NCBI GenBank assembly: GCA_030692685.1
Contig: JAUXZO010000049.1
Span: 58,186 to 122,185 of the forward strand
Direction of reading: 5' to 3'
Source of the DNA: Acidovorax sp.
Lineage (GTDB): Bacteria; Pseudomonadota; Gammaproteobacteria; Burkholderiales; Burkholderiaceae_C
DNA: 64,000 nt
Shown: positions 19,439 through 27,657 of the stretch, piece after piece
How positions within the stretch are numbered: position 1 is the stretch's first letter
Layout of the letters: each line of letters starts with the position of its first letter
Program-made: the position numbers and the translations under genes
The notes under the pieces: generated by a model
What the model was told of the DNA's origin: nothing
The model's input: the letters and a program-made list of their open reading frames with translations, nothing else
The model's database searches: none

Positions 19439-21342
19439 GTCGGTGAGGGGGGCTCGGGGTGGTAGCCCGGCACCAGTTGATGCAGCAGCGCGGCGGTGGC
19501 GGTGCGATTGCCATCGCCGACAGCGTCTTTGAGTGCATTGAGCTGGTGTTGCAGCTCGTGCCATGGGCGATATTCTTCGCGGGCCCGGAGTATGCGAGGG
19601 TGATCGGTGGGCAAGGGGTTGTCTCCGATCAAGAGCTCTTCATATAGCTTCTCGCCCGGGCGCAGGCCCGTAAAGACGATCTCGATATCGCCTTCCGGAT
19701 GTTCTTCATCGCGCACGGTCAGTCCAGACAGGCCCACCATGCGCCGGGCCAGCTTCAGGATTTGAAGCGGCTCTCCCATGTCCAGTAGAAATACATCGCC
19801 ACCTTCTGCCATCGCGCCAGCCTGCAAAACGAGTTGCGCCGCTTCTGCAATGGTCATGAAGTAGCGGGTGACATCCGGATGCGTCACTGTGACAGGGCCG
19901 CCCGCCGCAATCTGGTTGCGAAACAGCGGGATCACGCTGCCACTGGAGCCCAGCACGTTGCCAAAGCGCACCATCGACAGCCGTGTCGGACACTTCGGGT
20001 GACTGGCAAGGGGGCGGGCGCCAAATGGCGCAGGGGTGGACGCAGCAATGGCCTGGAGAACCATTTCAGCCACCCGCTTGGTGGCGCCCATGATGTTGGT
20101 GGGCCGCACGGCCTTGTCGGTGGAGATGAGCACGAAGTGTTTTGCCCCGTGCTCGATGGCAACACGCACCATGTTGAGCGTGCCAAACACGTTGTTCAGA
20201 ATGCCTTCACCCGCGTTGGCTTCCACCATTGGCACATGTTTGTAGGCGGCTGCATGGTAGATGGAGGCAGGGCGGTACTGCTGACAAATGTCTTCCATGC
20301 GTTTGGCATGTGTCACGCTCGCAAGCAGTGGGACCAGCTCGCATTGGTGCTCGCCCTGCTGCGCCAGCGATTGCAGCTCCTGGTGAATGGTGTAGAGCGC
20401 ATATTCACTGTGGTCGACCAACAGCAGTTGCGAGGGCCCCTCGCGCACGATCTGTCGACACAACTCGCTGCCGATGCTTCCCCCTGCGCCTGTTACCAAA
20501 ACTACCGTTGCCGACAAATTTTTGCCCAACAGTCCCGGGTTGGGGGCCACTGGTTCGCGCCCCAGCAGATCTTCGATCTCCAGGTCCTGAAAATCGGTGA
20601 GGGTCACGCGCCCGCTGGCAAGGTCCGACAGGCCCGGGAGCGTGCGGATGCGCACGGGCAGGGCGCGCAGGCTTTCGATGATCTCTCGCCTGCGCTGGCG
20701 CGTGGTGCTGGGAAGGGCTAGCAGCACGTCCGTGATGGCGAGTCGGCGCACCACATCGGGCAATACCTGGGTGGCATACACCCGAACGCCATTGATGCTG
20801 CGGCCGGTTTTGGATGCGTCGTCGTCCACAAAGCCCTTGAGCTCGTACTGGCGCATGCTTCCCAGCCCTGCTGCAGTCTGTGCGCCTGCACTGCCTGCGC
20901 CATAGATCAATAGGCGATAGGGCGCATTGCGGTTGCGCCCTGCCAGAGCAAGCCAGCCCAGGGCGCGGCTGGCGCCTACCAAGAGCATGAACAGCAAGGG
21001 CTGCAAGATGCCCACGCTGCGAGGCACCCCTTCCCACTGGGCGGCGAACAGGCATACCACCAGCAATGCGCCGTAGATGGCCACGGCCTTGCCCGTGGTG
21101 ATCAGTGCGGTGAGCCCGGTGTAGCGAAAAATCGCGCGGTACAGTCCCAGCTTCGCAAAGATGGGAAAAGCAAGGGCGGGTGCCAGTGCATAGGCGAGCC
21201 ATTGCAGTCCGTGGGGCCAGTGTGGCGTTTCCAGGCGCAACGTGAAGGCAAGCCACATCGCGACAAGCCCCATGCACACATCCATCACCACAACGACCAG
21301 GCGCTTTGCCGCGCGCGACCAGCCCAGAATGCGGCTCAGCAT
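19435..21342 (-). CDS. Membrane nucleotide-sugar 4,6-dehydratase (PglF/WbpM/CapD family)
   Basis: 635 residues. Four N-terminal membrane helices (within about 15-135) precede a CoA-binding-like Rossmann segment and the C-terminal SDR domain. The NAD site is VTGAGGSIGSELCRQI; the active region is STDKAVRPTNIMGATKR, giving the Ser-Met-Lys arrangement of FlaA1/WbpM/PglF enzymes. It likely converts UDP-GlcNAc to UDP-4-keto-6-deoxy-HexNAc, feeding the aminotransferase at 12180-13352. It is the first gene of the glycan operon. Confidence 0.92.
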   Translation of the reverse strand: MLSRILGWSRAAKRLVVVVMDVCMGLVAMWLAFTLRLETPHWPHGLQWLAYALAPALAFPIFAKLGLYRAIFRYTGLTALITTGKAVAIYGALLVVCLFAAQWEGVPRSVGILQPLLFMLLVGASRALGWLALAGRNRNAPYRLLIYGAGSAGAQTAAGLGSMRQYELKGFVDDDASKTGRSINGVRVYATQVLPDVVRRLAITDVLLALPSTTRQRRREIIESLRALPVRIRTLPGLSDLASGRVTLTDFQDLEIEDLLGREPVAPNPGLLGKNLSATVVLVTGAGGSIGSELCRQIVREGPSQLLLVDHSEYALYTIHQELQSLAQQGEHQCELVPLLASVTHAKRMEDICQQYRPASIYHAAAYKHVPMVEANAGEGILNNVFGTLNMVRVAIEHGAKHFVLISTDKAVRPTNIMGATKRVAEMVLQAIAASTPAPFGARPLASHPKCPTRLSMVRFGNVLGSSGSVIPLFRNQIAAGGPVTVTHPDVTRYFMTIAEAAQLVLQAGAMAEGGDVFLLDMGEPLQILKLARRMVGLSGLTVRDEEHPEGDIEIVFTGLRPGEKLYEELLIGDNPLPTDHPRILRAREEYRPWHELQHQLNALKDAVGDGNRTATAALLHQLVPGYHPEPPSPT

Positions 21343-21391
21343 GGGTCTTTGCAGGGGTTGTACGGCGGCGGAGAAGGAGCGATGTGTGGGT

Positions 21392-22033
21392 TCATGCTGA
21401 GGGCGCTATTCCCGTCCGTTCCAGCACATCCCCCACCAGCTCCAGCCGCACCAGCGGGTTGTCCAGCTCCATCAGGCGTTGCCTGAGCTCCAGCGGCACC
21501 GGCAGCAGTTCGCACCAGCGGTTGGCAACCCATCCGCAGTCGTCCAGCTGCGCTGCAGTGGGTTCAGCCGCGATGTAAGCGTCGGGGTCGCGCTGGCGAA
21601 GGGTGTGCAGCACCTGGGCGAGTGCTGTGGCGGCTTTCTGAAGGTCGTCGGGAATGGGGATGGCCAGATCCGGATCAAGATGGTCTACATCAGCAATCCA
21701 CAGGCCGTGTGGCAGATGGGTGCGGTGCGTGATGCGAAAGCGCTGGCTGCCGCGGCACAGCAGCGTGATCAGGCCGGGCTGCGGAGTGTCAATCTGTTCG
21801 ATGACGGCCAACGTGCCGACGTCGCTGAACTGCTCTTGCGGCGCGCCCGCCTGGCGCACTTCACGGCCCTGGGTGAGGGCGACGACGCCAAACGGGGCGC
21901 CTGCTGCGTGGCACTTTCGCACCATGTTGAGGTAGCGGACCTCAAACACGCGCAGCGCCAGCAGGCCACCGGGAAACAGCACGGAACCCAGAGGGAAAAG
22001 AGGCAGGGATGACAGGGTGAGGGGTTGTGTCAT
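21392..22033 (-). CDS. Lon N-terminal (substrate-binding) domain protein
   Basis: 213 residues from the ATG at 22033. The N-terminal LPLFPLGSVLFPGGLLALRVFEVRYLNMV is the LON-SB (PUA-like) domain start; the ATPase and protease domains of Lon are absent. Such stand-alone LON-domain proteins are widespread, with poorly defined function. It lies 49 bases upstream of the glycan operon on the same strand and is divergent from yggT. Confidence 0.85.
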   Translation of the reverse strand: MTQPLTLSSLPLFPLGSVLFPGGLLALRVFEVRYLNMVRKCHAAGAPFGVVALTQGREVRQAGAPQEQFSDVGTLAVIEQIDTPQPGLITLLCRGSQRFRITHRTHLPHGLWIADVDHLDPDLAIPIPDDLQKAATALAQVLHTLRQRDPDAYIAAEPTAAQLDDCGWVANRWCELLPVPLELRQRLMELDNPLVRLELVGDVLERTGIAPSA

Positions 22034-22113
22034 GAAGAGGGAAATGCCTTGGCCCGCTATCATCCCATGACGCCGCCTGCTTTCGCAGCGCCCCTCCTGC
22101 TTTTGTCTCTTCC

Positions 22114-22662
22114 ATGCTCTACCAGATCGCCTCATTCCTGCTTGACGTTGTTGGTGGCCTGCTCACGGGGGCATGTCTTTTGCGCCTGTACATGCAGTGG
22201 CAGCGCATCTCGTTTTCGAACCCCATTGGGGGGCTGGTTTTTGCGTTGACGGACTGGCTGATCCTGCCGCTGCGCCGGTTGATTCGGCCCGTGGGGCGGT
22301 GGGACATGTCCAGTCTCGTGGCCGCCATGTTGTTGCAACTCGCGCAGTATTTTTTGCTGACGCTGCTGTTGGGCGCCGCCTCGGCATGGGCCTGGTTGCC
22401 GTGGCTGGCGTTGTTTGGCCTGGCGCGGGTCGCGGTGTCGGGGCTGATCGGTTTGTTGATCGTTTATGCCGTGATGTCGTGGGTGCAGGCGCGCTCGCCA
22501 CTGGCCGATGTGATCGCCCGCCTGTGCGAGCCCATCCTGCGGCCGTTTCGCCGCCTCATTCCGCTGGTGGGGGGCTTTGATTTGTCACCGCTGGTGGTGC
22601 TGGTGTTGCTGCAGGTGGCGATGATTGTGCTGGGCCATTTGCAGGCCAGCGTTATGCGGTGA
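22114..22662 (+). CDS. YggT family membrane protein
   Basis: 182 residues with two tandem YGGT units (about 1-85 and 95-180), each with two hydrophobic helices and the conserved pattern around LRRLIRPVGRWDMSSL and FRRLIPLVGGFDLSPL. The family is linked to osmotic or membrane stress tolerance in enteric bacteria and to cell division or plastid functions elsewhere; its role here is unknown. Confidence 0.88.
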   Translation: MLYQIASFLLDVVGGLLTGACLLRLYMQWQRISFSNPIGGLVFALTDWLILPLRRLIRPVGRWDMSSLVAAMLLQLAQYFLLTLLLGAASAWAWLPWLALFGLARVAVSGLIGLLIVYAVMSWVQARSPLADVIARLCEPILRPFRRLIPLVGGFDLSPLVVLVLLQVAMIVLGHLQASVMR

Positions 22663-22675
22663 AGCGGTGAATAGG

Positions 22676-22750
22676 AGCACCCCCTGAGTCGCTTTTGACG
22701 CCTTCACCCAAGGGGGGCGATGGCCTCGCTGCGGGGCAACCCTTGCTTGC
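22676..22750. repeat. GC-rich dispersed repeat, intergenic copy
   Basis: Element with short complementary C/G runs (CCCCCTGAGTCGC, CCCAAGGGGGGCG) and CCTCGCTGCGGGG. The CCTCGCTGC part and the following purine/pyrimidine runs recur inside moaE near 61132-61160. Confidence 0.55.
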
Positions 22751-22825
22751 TTTCCTGGACCCAGCCGCGCCTGTTTGCTACTCAGCGCCTGAGGCAGGAC
22801 GAAGCGAACATTCTCTGCAAAATTT

Positions 22826-22882
22826 AAGCCAAATTGGCCTCTAGCGCTTATCTATCAAGCACGAGCAGCTATCAAAAGCGTA
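22826..22882. repeat. Dispersed palindromic repeat, copy 3 (upstream of accD 3' end)
   Basis: Starts with the conserved tail AAATTGGCCTCTAGCGCTTA, then a loop and a diverged second arm CAAGCACGAGCAGCTATCA. The pairing is weaker than in other copies. Confidence 0.82.
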
Positions 22883-22948
22883 GTGTTTTGAGCCTGCCGC
22901 TGTGGCGTGGTGCGCCCGCACAGGGAGCGTCCGAAGCGGCCCAGGCCC

Positions 22949-23821
22949 TTACATCACTGCGTCGGCTGGAAGGCGCTGCAGCATGGCCAAGCTGCTGGCG
23001 ACTGTGTTGCGCAGTTCGCGTCGGTCGCAGATGAAGTCCACGGCGCCCTTGGTTTGCAGGAACTCGGCGCGCTGGAAACCTTCTGGCAGTGTCACGCGCA
23101 CGGTGGATTCGATCACTCGCGGGCCCGCAAAGCCGATGAGCGCCTTGGGTTCTGCGATCACGATGTCACCTACGAAGGCGAAACCGGCGCTGACGCCGCC
23201 CATGGTGGGGTCGGTCAGCACGCTGATGTAGGGCAGGCCCTTCTTGGCCAGGCGGGTGAGGGCGGCATTGGTTTTGGCCATCTGCATCAGTGACAGCAGG
23301 CCTTCCTGCATGCGCGCGCCGCCGGTGGCGGTGAAGCAAAGGAAGGGCACCTTCTGTTCGATGGCGGTTTCCACGCCCCGAACAAACCGTTCACCGACCA
23401 CCGACCCCATCGAGCCACCCATGAAGTCGAATTCGAAGCACGCGGCCACTACGTTGATGCTTTTGACCGCACCGCCCATGACGATGAGGGCGTCGGTTTC
23501 ACCCGTGTTTTCCAGCGCTTCTTTCAGGCGTTCAGGGTACTTGCGGCTGTCCTTGAACTTGAGGGCATCTACCGGCAAAACTTCCTGGCCGATTTCGTAA
23601 CGACCTTCGGCATCAAGGAACGAGTTGAGCCGGGCGCGCGCGCCAATGCGGTGATGGTGGCTGCACGTGGGGCACACGTTCTGGTTGTGCTCCAAGTCTG
23701 CCTTGTAAAGCACCGTTTCGCAGCTCGGGCACTTGATCCACAGACCTTCGGGCACCTGGCGGCGTTCGGTGGGATCCGTTTGCTGGATTTTGGCGGGCAG
23801 AAGTTTTTCGAGCCAGGACAT
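22949..23821 (-). CDS. accD: Acetyl-CoA carboxylase carboxyltransferase subunit beta
   Basis: Transfers carboxyl from biotin to acetyl-CoA together with AccA, forming malonyl-CoA for fatty acid synthesis. 290 residues from the ATG at 23821. The N-terminal four-cysteine zinc ribbon is CPSC...CPTC (about residues 25-50) and the crotonase-like core contains [19 protein letters not shown]. The frame is open upstream to 24322, but that part lies over trpA. It follows trpA by 107 bases, the usual trpFBA-accD order. Confidence 0.96.
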   Translation of the reverse strand: MSWLEKLLPAKIQQTDPTERRQVPEGLWIKCPSCETVLYKADLEHNQNVCPTCSHHHRIGARARLNSFLDAEGRYEIGQEVLPVDALKFKDSRKYPERLKEALENTGETDALIVMGGAVKSINVVAACFEFDFMGGSMGSVVGERFVRGVETAIEQKVPFLCFTATGGARMQEGLLSLMQMAKTNAALTRLAKKGLPYISVLTDPTMGGVSAGFAFVGDIVIAEPKALIGFAGPRVIESTVRVTLPEGFQRAEFLQTKGAVDFICDRRELRNTVASSLAMLQRLPADAVM

Positions 23822-23928
23822 GGTGGTTTCCTCTTCAGTGGCGCGGCTTGCTTGCGTGCGGGTAACCATTCGCGGGCAGGCCGGGTGTGAAATCTGTTGG
23901 CGCACACCGGAGGGCGCGCCGGACTGCA

Positions 23929-24738
23929 TTATGCGTCGAGTGCCTTGCGGATACCGCGCAGGAAGTCGATCGTGATGGGTACCACTTTGGCGTGCTCCTG
24001 GTCTTCGATGAGTTGGATGATTCGGCTGCCGATGACCACCGCATCGGCCACCTTGCCGATCGCCTGCGCGGTGGCCGCGTCGCGGATGCCAAAACCCACA
24101 CCCACAGGGATGTGCACATGCTGACGGATGCGGGGCAGCATCTGTTCCACCGCAGATGTGTCGAGAATGCCCGACCCGGTCACGCCTTTGAGCGACACGT
24201 AATACACAGAGCCACTGGCCACCCGCGCCACCTGGGCCATGCGCTCGTCCGTGCTGGTTGGGGCCAGCAGGAAGATCAGGTCCATGCCGTGCGCACGCAG
24301 ACTGGCTGCAAACGCTTCGCATTCTTCAGGGGGGTAGTCAACGATGAGCACGCCGTCCACACCGGCCGCCGCAGCATCGCGCACAAAGGCGCCTTCGCTG
24401 TGGATCTGGTCATAGCGCTCCACGGGGTTGGCGTAGCCCATTAGCACCACGGGTGTCGTGCTGTTGCGCTTGCGAAAATCGCGCACGTGGTCCAACACTT
24501 GCACCATGCCAACGCCAAGGCCCAGGGCCTTTTCGCCCGCCTTTTGGATGACCGGGCCATCGGCCATGGGGTCCGAAAACGGTACGCCCAGTTCGATGAT
24601 GTCGGCGCCTGCATCGACCATGCCGTGCATGAGCGCAGGGGTGATGTCGGCAAATGGGAAACCGGCGGTGACATACGGGATCAGCGCCTTGCGCCCCTGG
24701 GTCTTGAGGGCCGCGAGGGTGGATTCGATGCGGCTCAT
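23929..24738 (-). CDS. trpA: Tryptophan synthase alpha chain
   Basis: Cleaves indole-3-glycerol phosphate to indole, which is channelled to TrpB. 269 residues. The catalytic Glu is in [17 protein letters not shown], the late Gly-rich phosphate loop is [15 protein letters not shown], and the conserved SLKGVTGSG is also seen. The start overlaps the trpB stop (ATGA), so translation is probably coupled. Confidence 0.96.
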   Translation of the reverse strand: MSRIESTLAALKTQGRKALIPYVTAGFPFADITPALMHGMVDAGADIIELGVPFSDPMADGPVIQKAGEKALGLGVGMVQVLDHVRDFRKRNSTTPVVLMGYANPVERYDQIHSEGAFVRDAAAAGVDGVLIVDYPPEECEAFAASLRAHGMDLIFLLAPTSTDERMAQVARVASGSVYYVSLKGVTGSGILDTSAVEQMLPRIRQHVHIPVGVGFGIRDAATAQAIGKVADAVVIGSRIIQLIEDQEHAKVVPITIDFLRGIRKALDA

Positions 24739-26018
24739 TTGACCACCTTGATGGATTGCTCGCCGCCTTTGACAGACTGCCCCTGGCAGCTGGGGCGGCA
24801 GTAAAAATCAGCACCGCTCAGGTCAGCAACCGTGCCAATGTCCTTGTCACCCCGACCTGACAGGTTTACCAGAATGGACTGGTCAGCGCGCATGGTTTTG
24901 GCCAGCTTCATGGCGTAGGCCACCGCGTGGCTGGATTCGAGCGCGGGGATGATGCCCTCGGTGCGGCACAGGTAGTGGAAGGCCTCCAGCGCCTCCTTGT
25001 CGGTGATGCCGACGTATTCGGCCCGCCCGATCTCTTGCAACCACGCGTGCTCCGGGCCCACGCCGGGGTAGTCCAGGCCGGCGCTGATGCTGTGGGTTTC
25101 AGTGATCTGGCCGTTGGCATCCTGCAGGATGAACGTGCGGTTGCCATGCAAAACGCCCGAGCTGCCTTTTTGCAGCGACGCGGAATGCTTGCCAGACTCC
25201 AGGCCTTCACCGGCCGCTTCCACGCCGATGAGGCGCGTCTTTGCAAACGGAATGTAGGGGTGGAAGATGCCCATCGCGTTGCTGCCGCCGCCCACGCAGG
25301 CAATCACAGCATCGGGCTGCTCGCCCAGGACTTTCTGTTCGGCCAGCATGGCGGGCAGTTGCTCAATGCACTCCTTGCCAATCACGCTTTGAAAGTCGCG
25401 CACCATCATCGGGTAAGGGTGCGGCCCCGCCACCGTACCGATGATGTAGAAGGTGTTATCTACGTTGGCCACCCAGTCGCGCATGGCTTCGTTGAGGGCA
25501 TCTTTCAGTGTTTTGCTGCCGCTATCGACTGGCACCACCGTGGCACCCAGCAGTTTCATGCGGTACACGTTGGGGCTTTGGCGCTTGACGTCTTCTGCGC
25601 CCATGTACACCACGCATTCCAGGCCGTAGCGCGCGCAGATGGTGGCCGTGGCCACGCCGTGCTGGCCTGCGCCGGTCTCGGCAATCACGCGGGGCTTGCC
25701 CATGCGCTTGGCCAGCATGGCCTGGCCGATCACGTTGTTGATTTTGTGGGCGCCGGTGTGGTTCAGGTCTTCGCGCTTGAGGTAAATCTGCGCGCCACCC
25801 ATTTCGCGGCTGGTGCGTGCTGCGTGGTAGACCGGGGAAGGGCGGCCGACGAAGTGCTTGAGCTCGTAGTTGAATTCTGCGATGAACGCAGGGTCGTGCT
25901 GGTAGCGGGCATAGGCCTCGCGCAGTTCTTTGATGGCGTGGGTCAGTGTTTCGCTGACAAAACTGCCGCCATAGGGGCCAAAGTGGCCTGAAGGATCAGG
26001 TTGCTGATAGGAACTCAT
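24735..26018 (-). CDS. trpB: Tryptophan synthase beta chain
   Basis: PLP enzyme that joins indole and serine. 427 residues from the ATG at 26018. The PLP lysine is in [11 protein letters not shown], the phosphate-binding loop is GGGSNAMG, and the C-terminal SGRGDKD is conserved. The C-terminus runs about 25 residues past the usual end and includes [10 protein letters not shown] with two cysteines. It overlaps the 3' end of trpF by 23 bases. Confidence 0.95.
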   Translation of the reverse strand: MSSYQQPDPSGHFGPYGGSFVSETLTHAIKELREAYARYQHDPAFIAEFNYELKHFVGRPSPVYHAARTSREMGGAQIYLKREDLNHTGAHKINNVIGQAMLAKRMGKPRVIAETGAGQHGVATATICARYGLECVVYMGAEDVKRQSPNVYRMKLLGATVVPVDSGSKTLKDALNEAMRDWVANVDNTFYIIGTVAGPHPYPMMVRDFQSVIGKECIEQLPAMLAEQKVLGEQPDAVIACVGGGSNAMGIFHPYIPFAKTRLIGVEAAGEGLESGKHSASLQKGSSGVLHGNRTFILQDANGQITETHSISAGLDYPGVGPEHAWLQEIGRAEYVGITDKEALEAFHYLCRTEGIIPALESSHAVAYAMKLAKTMRADQSILVNLSGRGDKDIGTVADLSGADFYCRPSCQGQSVKGGEQSIKVVK

Positions 26019-26751
26019 GGGGATTCTTTGCAAGTTGTGCATCGGCCGCACGCACGGCGGCTACGAAGCGTTGAATTTTTTCGGCGTCCTTGATGCCTTT
26101 GATGGGTTTTCCATCGGGGCCGTCTACTTCGACGCCGGAACTGACATCAACAGCCAGCGTCTTGCAACGCGGGCGGACTTGCAAAATGCCATCGGTCACG
26201 TTTGCAGGCGTGAGTCCACCAGACAAAACGAGGTGAGAGCTGACGCTTGGTGGAAGGAGTGACCAATTGAATGCCTTGCCGCCGCCGCCAAATCCTTCGA
26301 CATGTGCGTCGAGCAGGATGGCCTGGGCGTGGGAATAATCGAGCGTGTATTTTACGAGGTCAAACTGGGCCGCACCGTCACCAAGGGGAATTCGTGCTGC
26401 CCGCAGGTAGGGGCGTGTTCCTTGGAGGGTCGCGTCCAGGCAGTCCTCTGGTGACTCATCACCATGAAATTGAACGATAGCGCTTGGTATTAAAGCGCTA
26501 GCAGCTATCACATTAATAGCAATCTCGTTTACGACGAGCAAAACCGGTGTGACAAACGGTGGAAGGCGCCTGGCCAGCTGCGCAGCGCGCTCGGGTGTGA
26601 CAGCCCGTGGACTGGGGGCGTAGAGCACGAATCCGACCGCATCGGCGCCAGCCGCCACGGCGGCGTCTACGTCCTTTTCGCGGGTCAGGCCGCAGATCTT
26701 GATGCGGGTGCGCGAAGGGGGGGGCTTGAGGGCGGGTTGATTTGCTTTCAT
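25996..26751 (-). CDS. trpF: Phosphoribosylanthranilate isomerase carrying an in-frame repeat
   Basis: Amadori rearrangement of N-phosphoribosylanthranilate in tryptophan synthesis. 251 residues from the ATG at 26751, which overlaps the truA stop (ATGA). The barrel signatures [36 protein letters not shown] and [10 protein letters not shown] are intact. Residues about 77-96 ([16 protein letters not shown], then VQFH) are encoded by a copy of the dispersed palindromic repeat. The frame is open, and as far as I recall the spacing between the VVN and QFHGDE motifs matches the family, so the enzyme is probably functional. Confidence 0.93.
   Translation of the reverse strand: MKANQPALKPPPSRTRIKICGLTREKDVDAAVAAGADAVGFVLYAPSPRAVTPERAAQLARRLPPFVTPVLLVVNEIAINVIAASALIPSAIVQFHGDESPEDCLDATLQGTRPYLRAARIPLGDGAAQFDLVKYTLDYSHAQAILLDAHVEGFGGGGKAFNWSLLPPSVSSHLVLSGGLTPANVTDGILQVRPRCKTLAVDVSSGVEVDGPDGKPIKGIKDAEKIQRFVAAVRAADAQLAKNPHEFLSAT
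26464..26525. repeat. Dispersed palindromic repeat, copy 4, inside trpF coding sequence
   Basis: On the minus strand it reads AATGTGATAGCTGCTAGCGC, a short loop with AAGCGCTA, then the conserved outer tail CAATTTCAT. The core arms and outer edges match intergenic copies such as the one at 61577. The codons used here are more AT-rich than the surrounding trpF codons. Confidence 0.88.
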
Positions 26752-27569
26752 GGCAGCCAATCATACGCAGCCGTGCGCTGGGGCAGGCCCCAGGCGGCGT
26801 CGTAGACGGGGCCTTGAAAATACAGTCCATCCGGAGAGAACGTGGGCGCCGCCACCTTGCGCGACTTGGCATCCAGTACCTGCTGCACCCATTGGTGTGG
26901 CTGGTCACCTTGGCCCACGGCAATCAGGCAGCCCATGATGTTGCGGATCATGTGATGCAGGAACGCGTTGGCTTCGAACTCAAATCGCCAATAGCAGGGG
27001 CTCCAGCCCAGTTCCGGGTGGGGGTTGTTTAATAAGCCGCGGCGTGAGATGTCGATCCGCTGCAGCGTCTTGATAGGCGACTTGGCCTGGCAGGCTGATG
27101 CGCGGAATGAGCTGAAATCATGCTCGCCCAGCAGGTGTTCACCGGCTCGACCCATGGCTTCATGGTCGAGCGGGCGGAAAACCCAGCCCACGCGTCCGGC
27201 ATCCACACTGGGCCGCACCGGTGACTGCAGCAGCACATAGGCGTACCGGCGCGCCACGGCGCTGGCACGGGCATGAAAACTGTCAGGCACCGCCTGGGCC
27301 CATTGCACGGCAATGTCTGCAGGAAGAAAGGTGTTGGTGCCCCGGACCCAGGACGAGGGTGGGCGATCCAGCGGGGTGTCAAAGTGCACCACTTGCATTA
27401 GTCCGTGGACCCCGGCGTCCGTTCGGCCTGCACACAAAGTGCTGACGGGGTGCGTAGCAAAGCGGCCCAAGGCCGCTTCGAGTTTGTCTTGAATGGTGTT
27501 GCCAGACAGCTGGCTTTGCCAGCCGCTGTAGGTGCTACCGTTGTAGCTGACCCCCAGAGCCACCCTCAT
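26748..27569 (-). CDS. truA: tRNA pseudouridine(38-40) synthase
   Basis: Isomerises uridines 38-40 in the tRNA anticodon arm. 273 residues. The catalytic Asp is in CAGRTDAGVHG; later conserved segments are RRYAYVLLQSPVRP and FEFEANAFLHHMIRNIMG. The stop overlaps the trpF start. The order fimV-truA-trpF is conserved in betaproteobacteria. Confidence 0.95.
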   Translation of the reverse strand: MRVALGVSYNGSTYSGWQSQLSGNTIQDKLEAALGRFATHPVSTLCAGRTDAGVHGLMQVVHFDTPLDRPPSSWVRGTNTFLPADIAVQWAQAVPDSFHARASAVARRYAYVLLQSPVRPSVDAGRVGWVFRPLDHEAMGRAGEHLLGEHDFSSFRASACQAKSPIKTLQRIDISRRGLLNNPHPELGWSPCYWRFEFEANAFLHHMIRNIMGCLIAVGQGDQPHQWVQQVLDAKSRKVAAPTFSPDGLYFQGPVYDAAWGLPQRTAAYDWLP

Positions 27570-27657
27570 CGGGTGTCCTGGGACCGCATTTTGACGGGGG
27601 CTGCAGGGGTAGACGCGAGAGTCGTCGCAACCGTGGCAACTGCTGGACGGGGCTGCA

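Larger units (their letters stand above)
22663..22948. other. Intergenic region with two repeat elements between yggT and accD
   Basis: 286 bases between convergent genes. The first half (about 22676-22750) is a GC-rich element with CACCCCCTGAGTCGC and CACCCAAGGGGGGCG, of a type I recall as scattered in comamonad genomes. The second half holds a diverged copy of the TGCTAGCGCTT palindrome. No gene or clear intrinsic terminator was found. Confidence 0.7.

Noticed and set aside
23822..24322. Upstream extension of the accD frame
   Set aside because: The extension lies across trpA and precedes a good ATG; its residues do not resemble AccD.
25996..26751. trpF considered as a pseudogene because of the repeat inside it
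   Set aside because: The frame is continuous, all TrpF motifs are present, and both neighbouring genes overlap it in the usual way.
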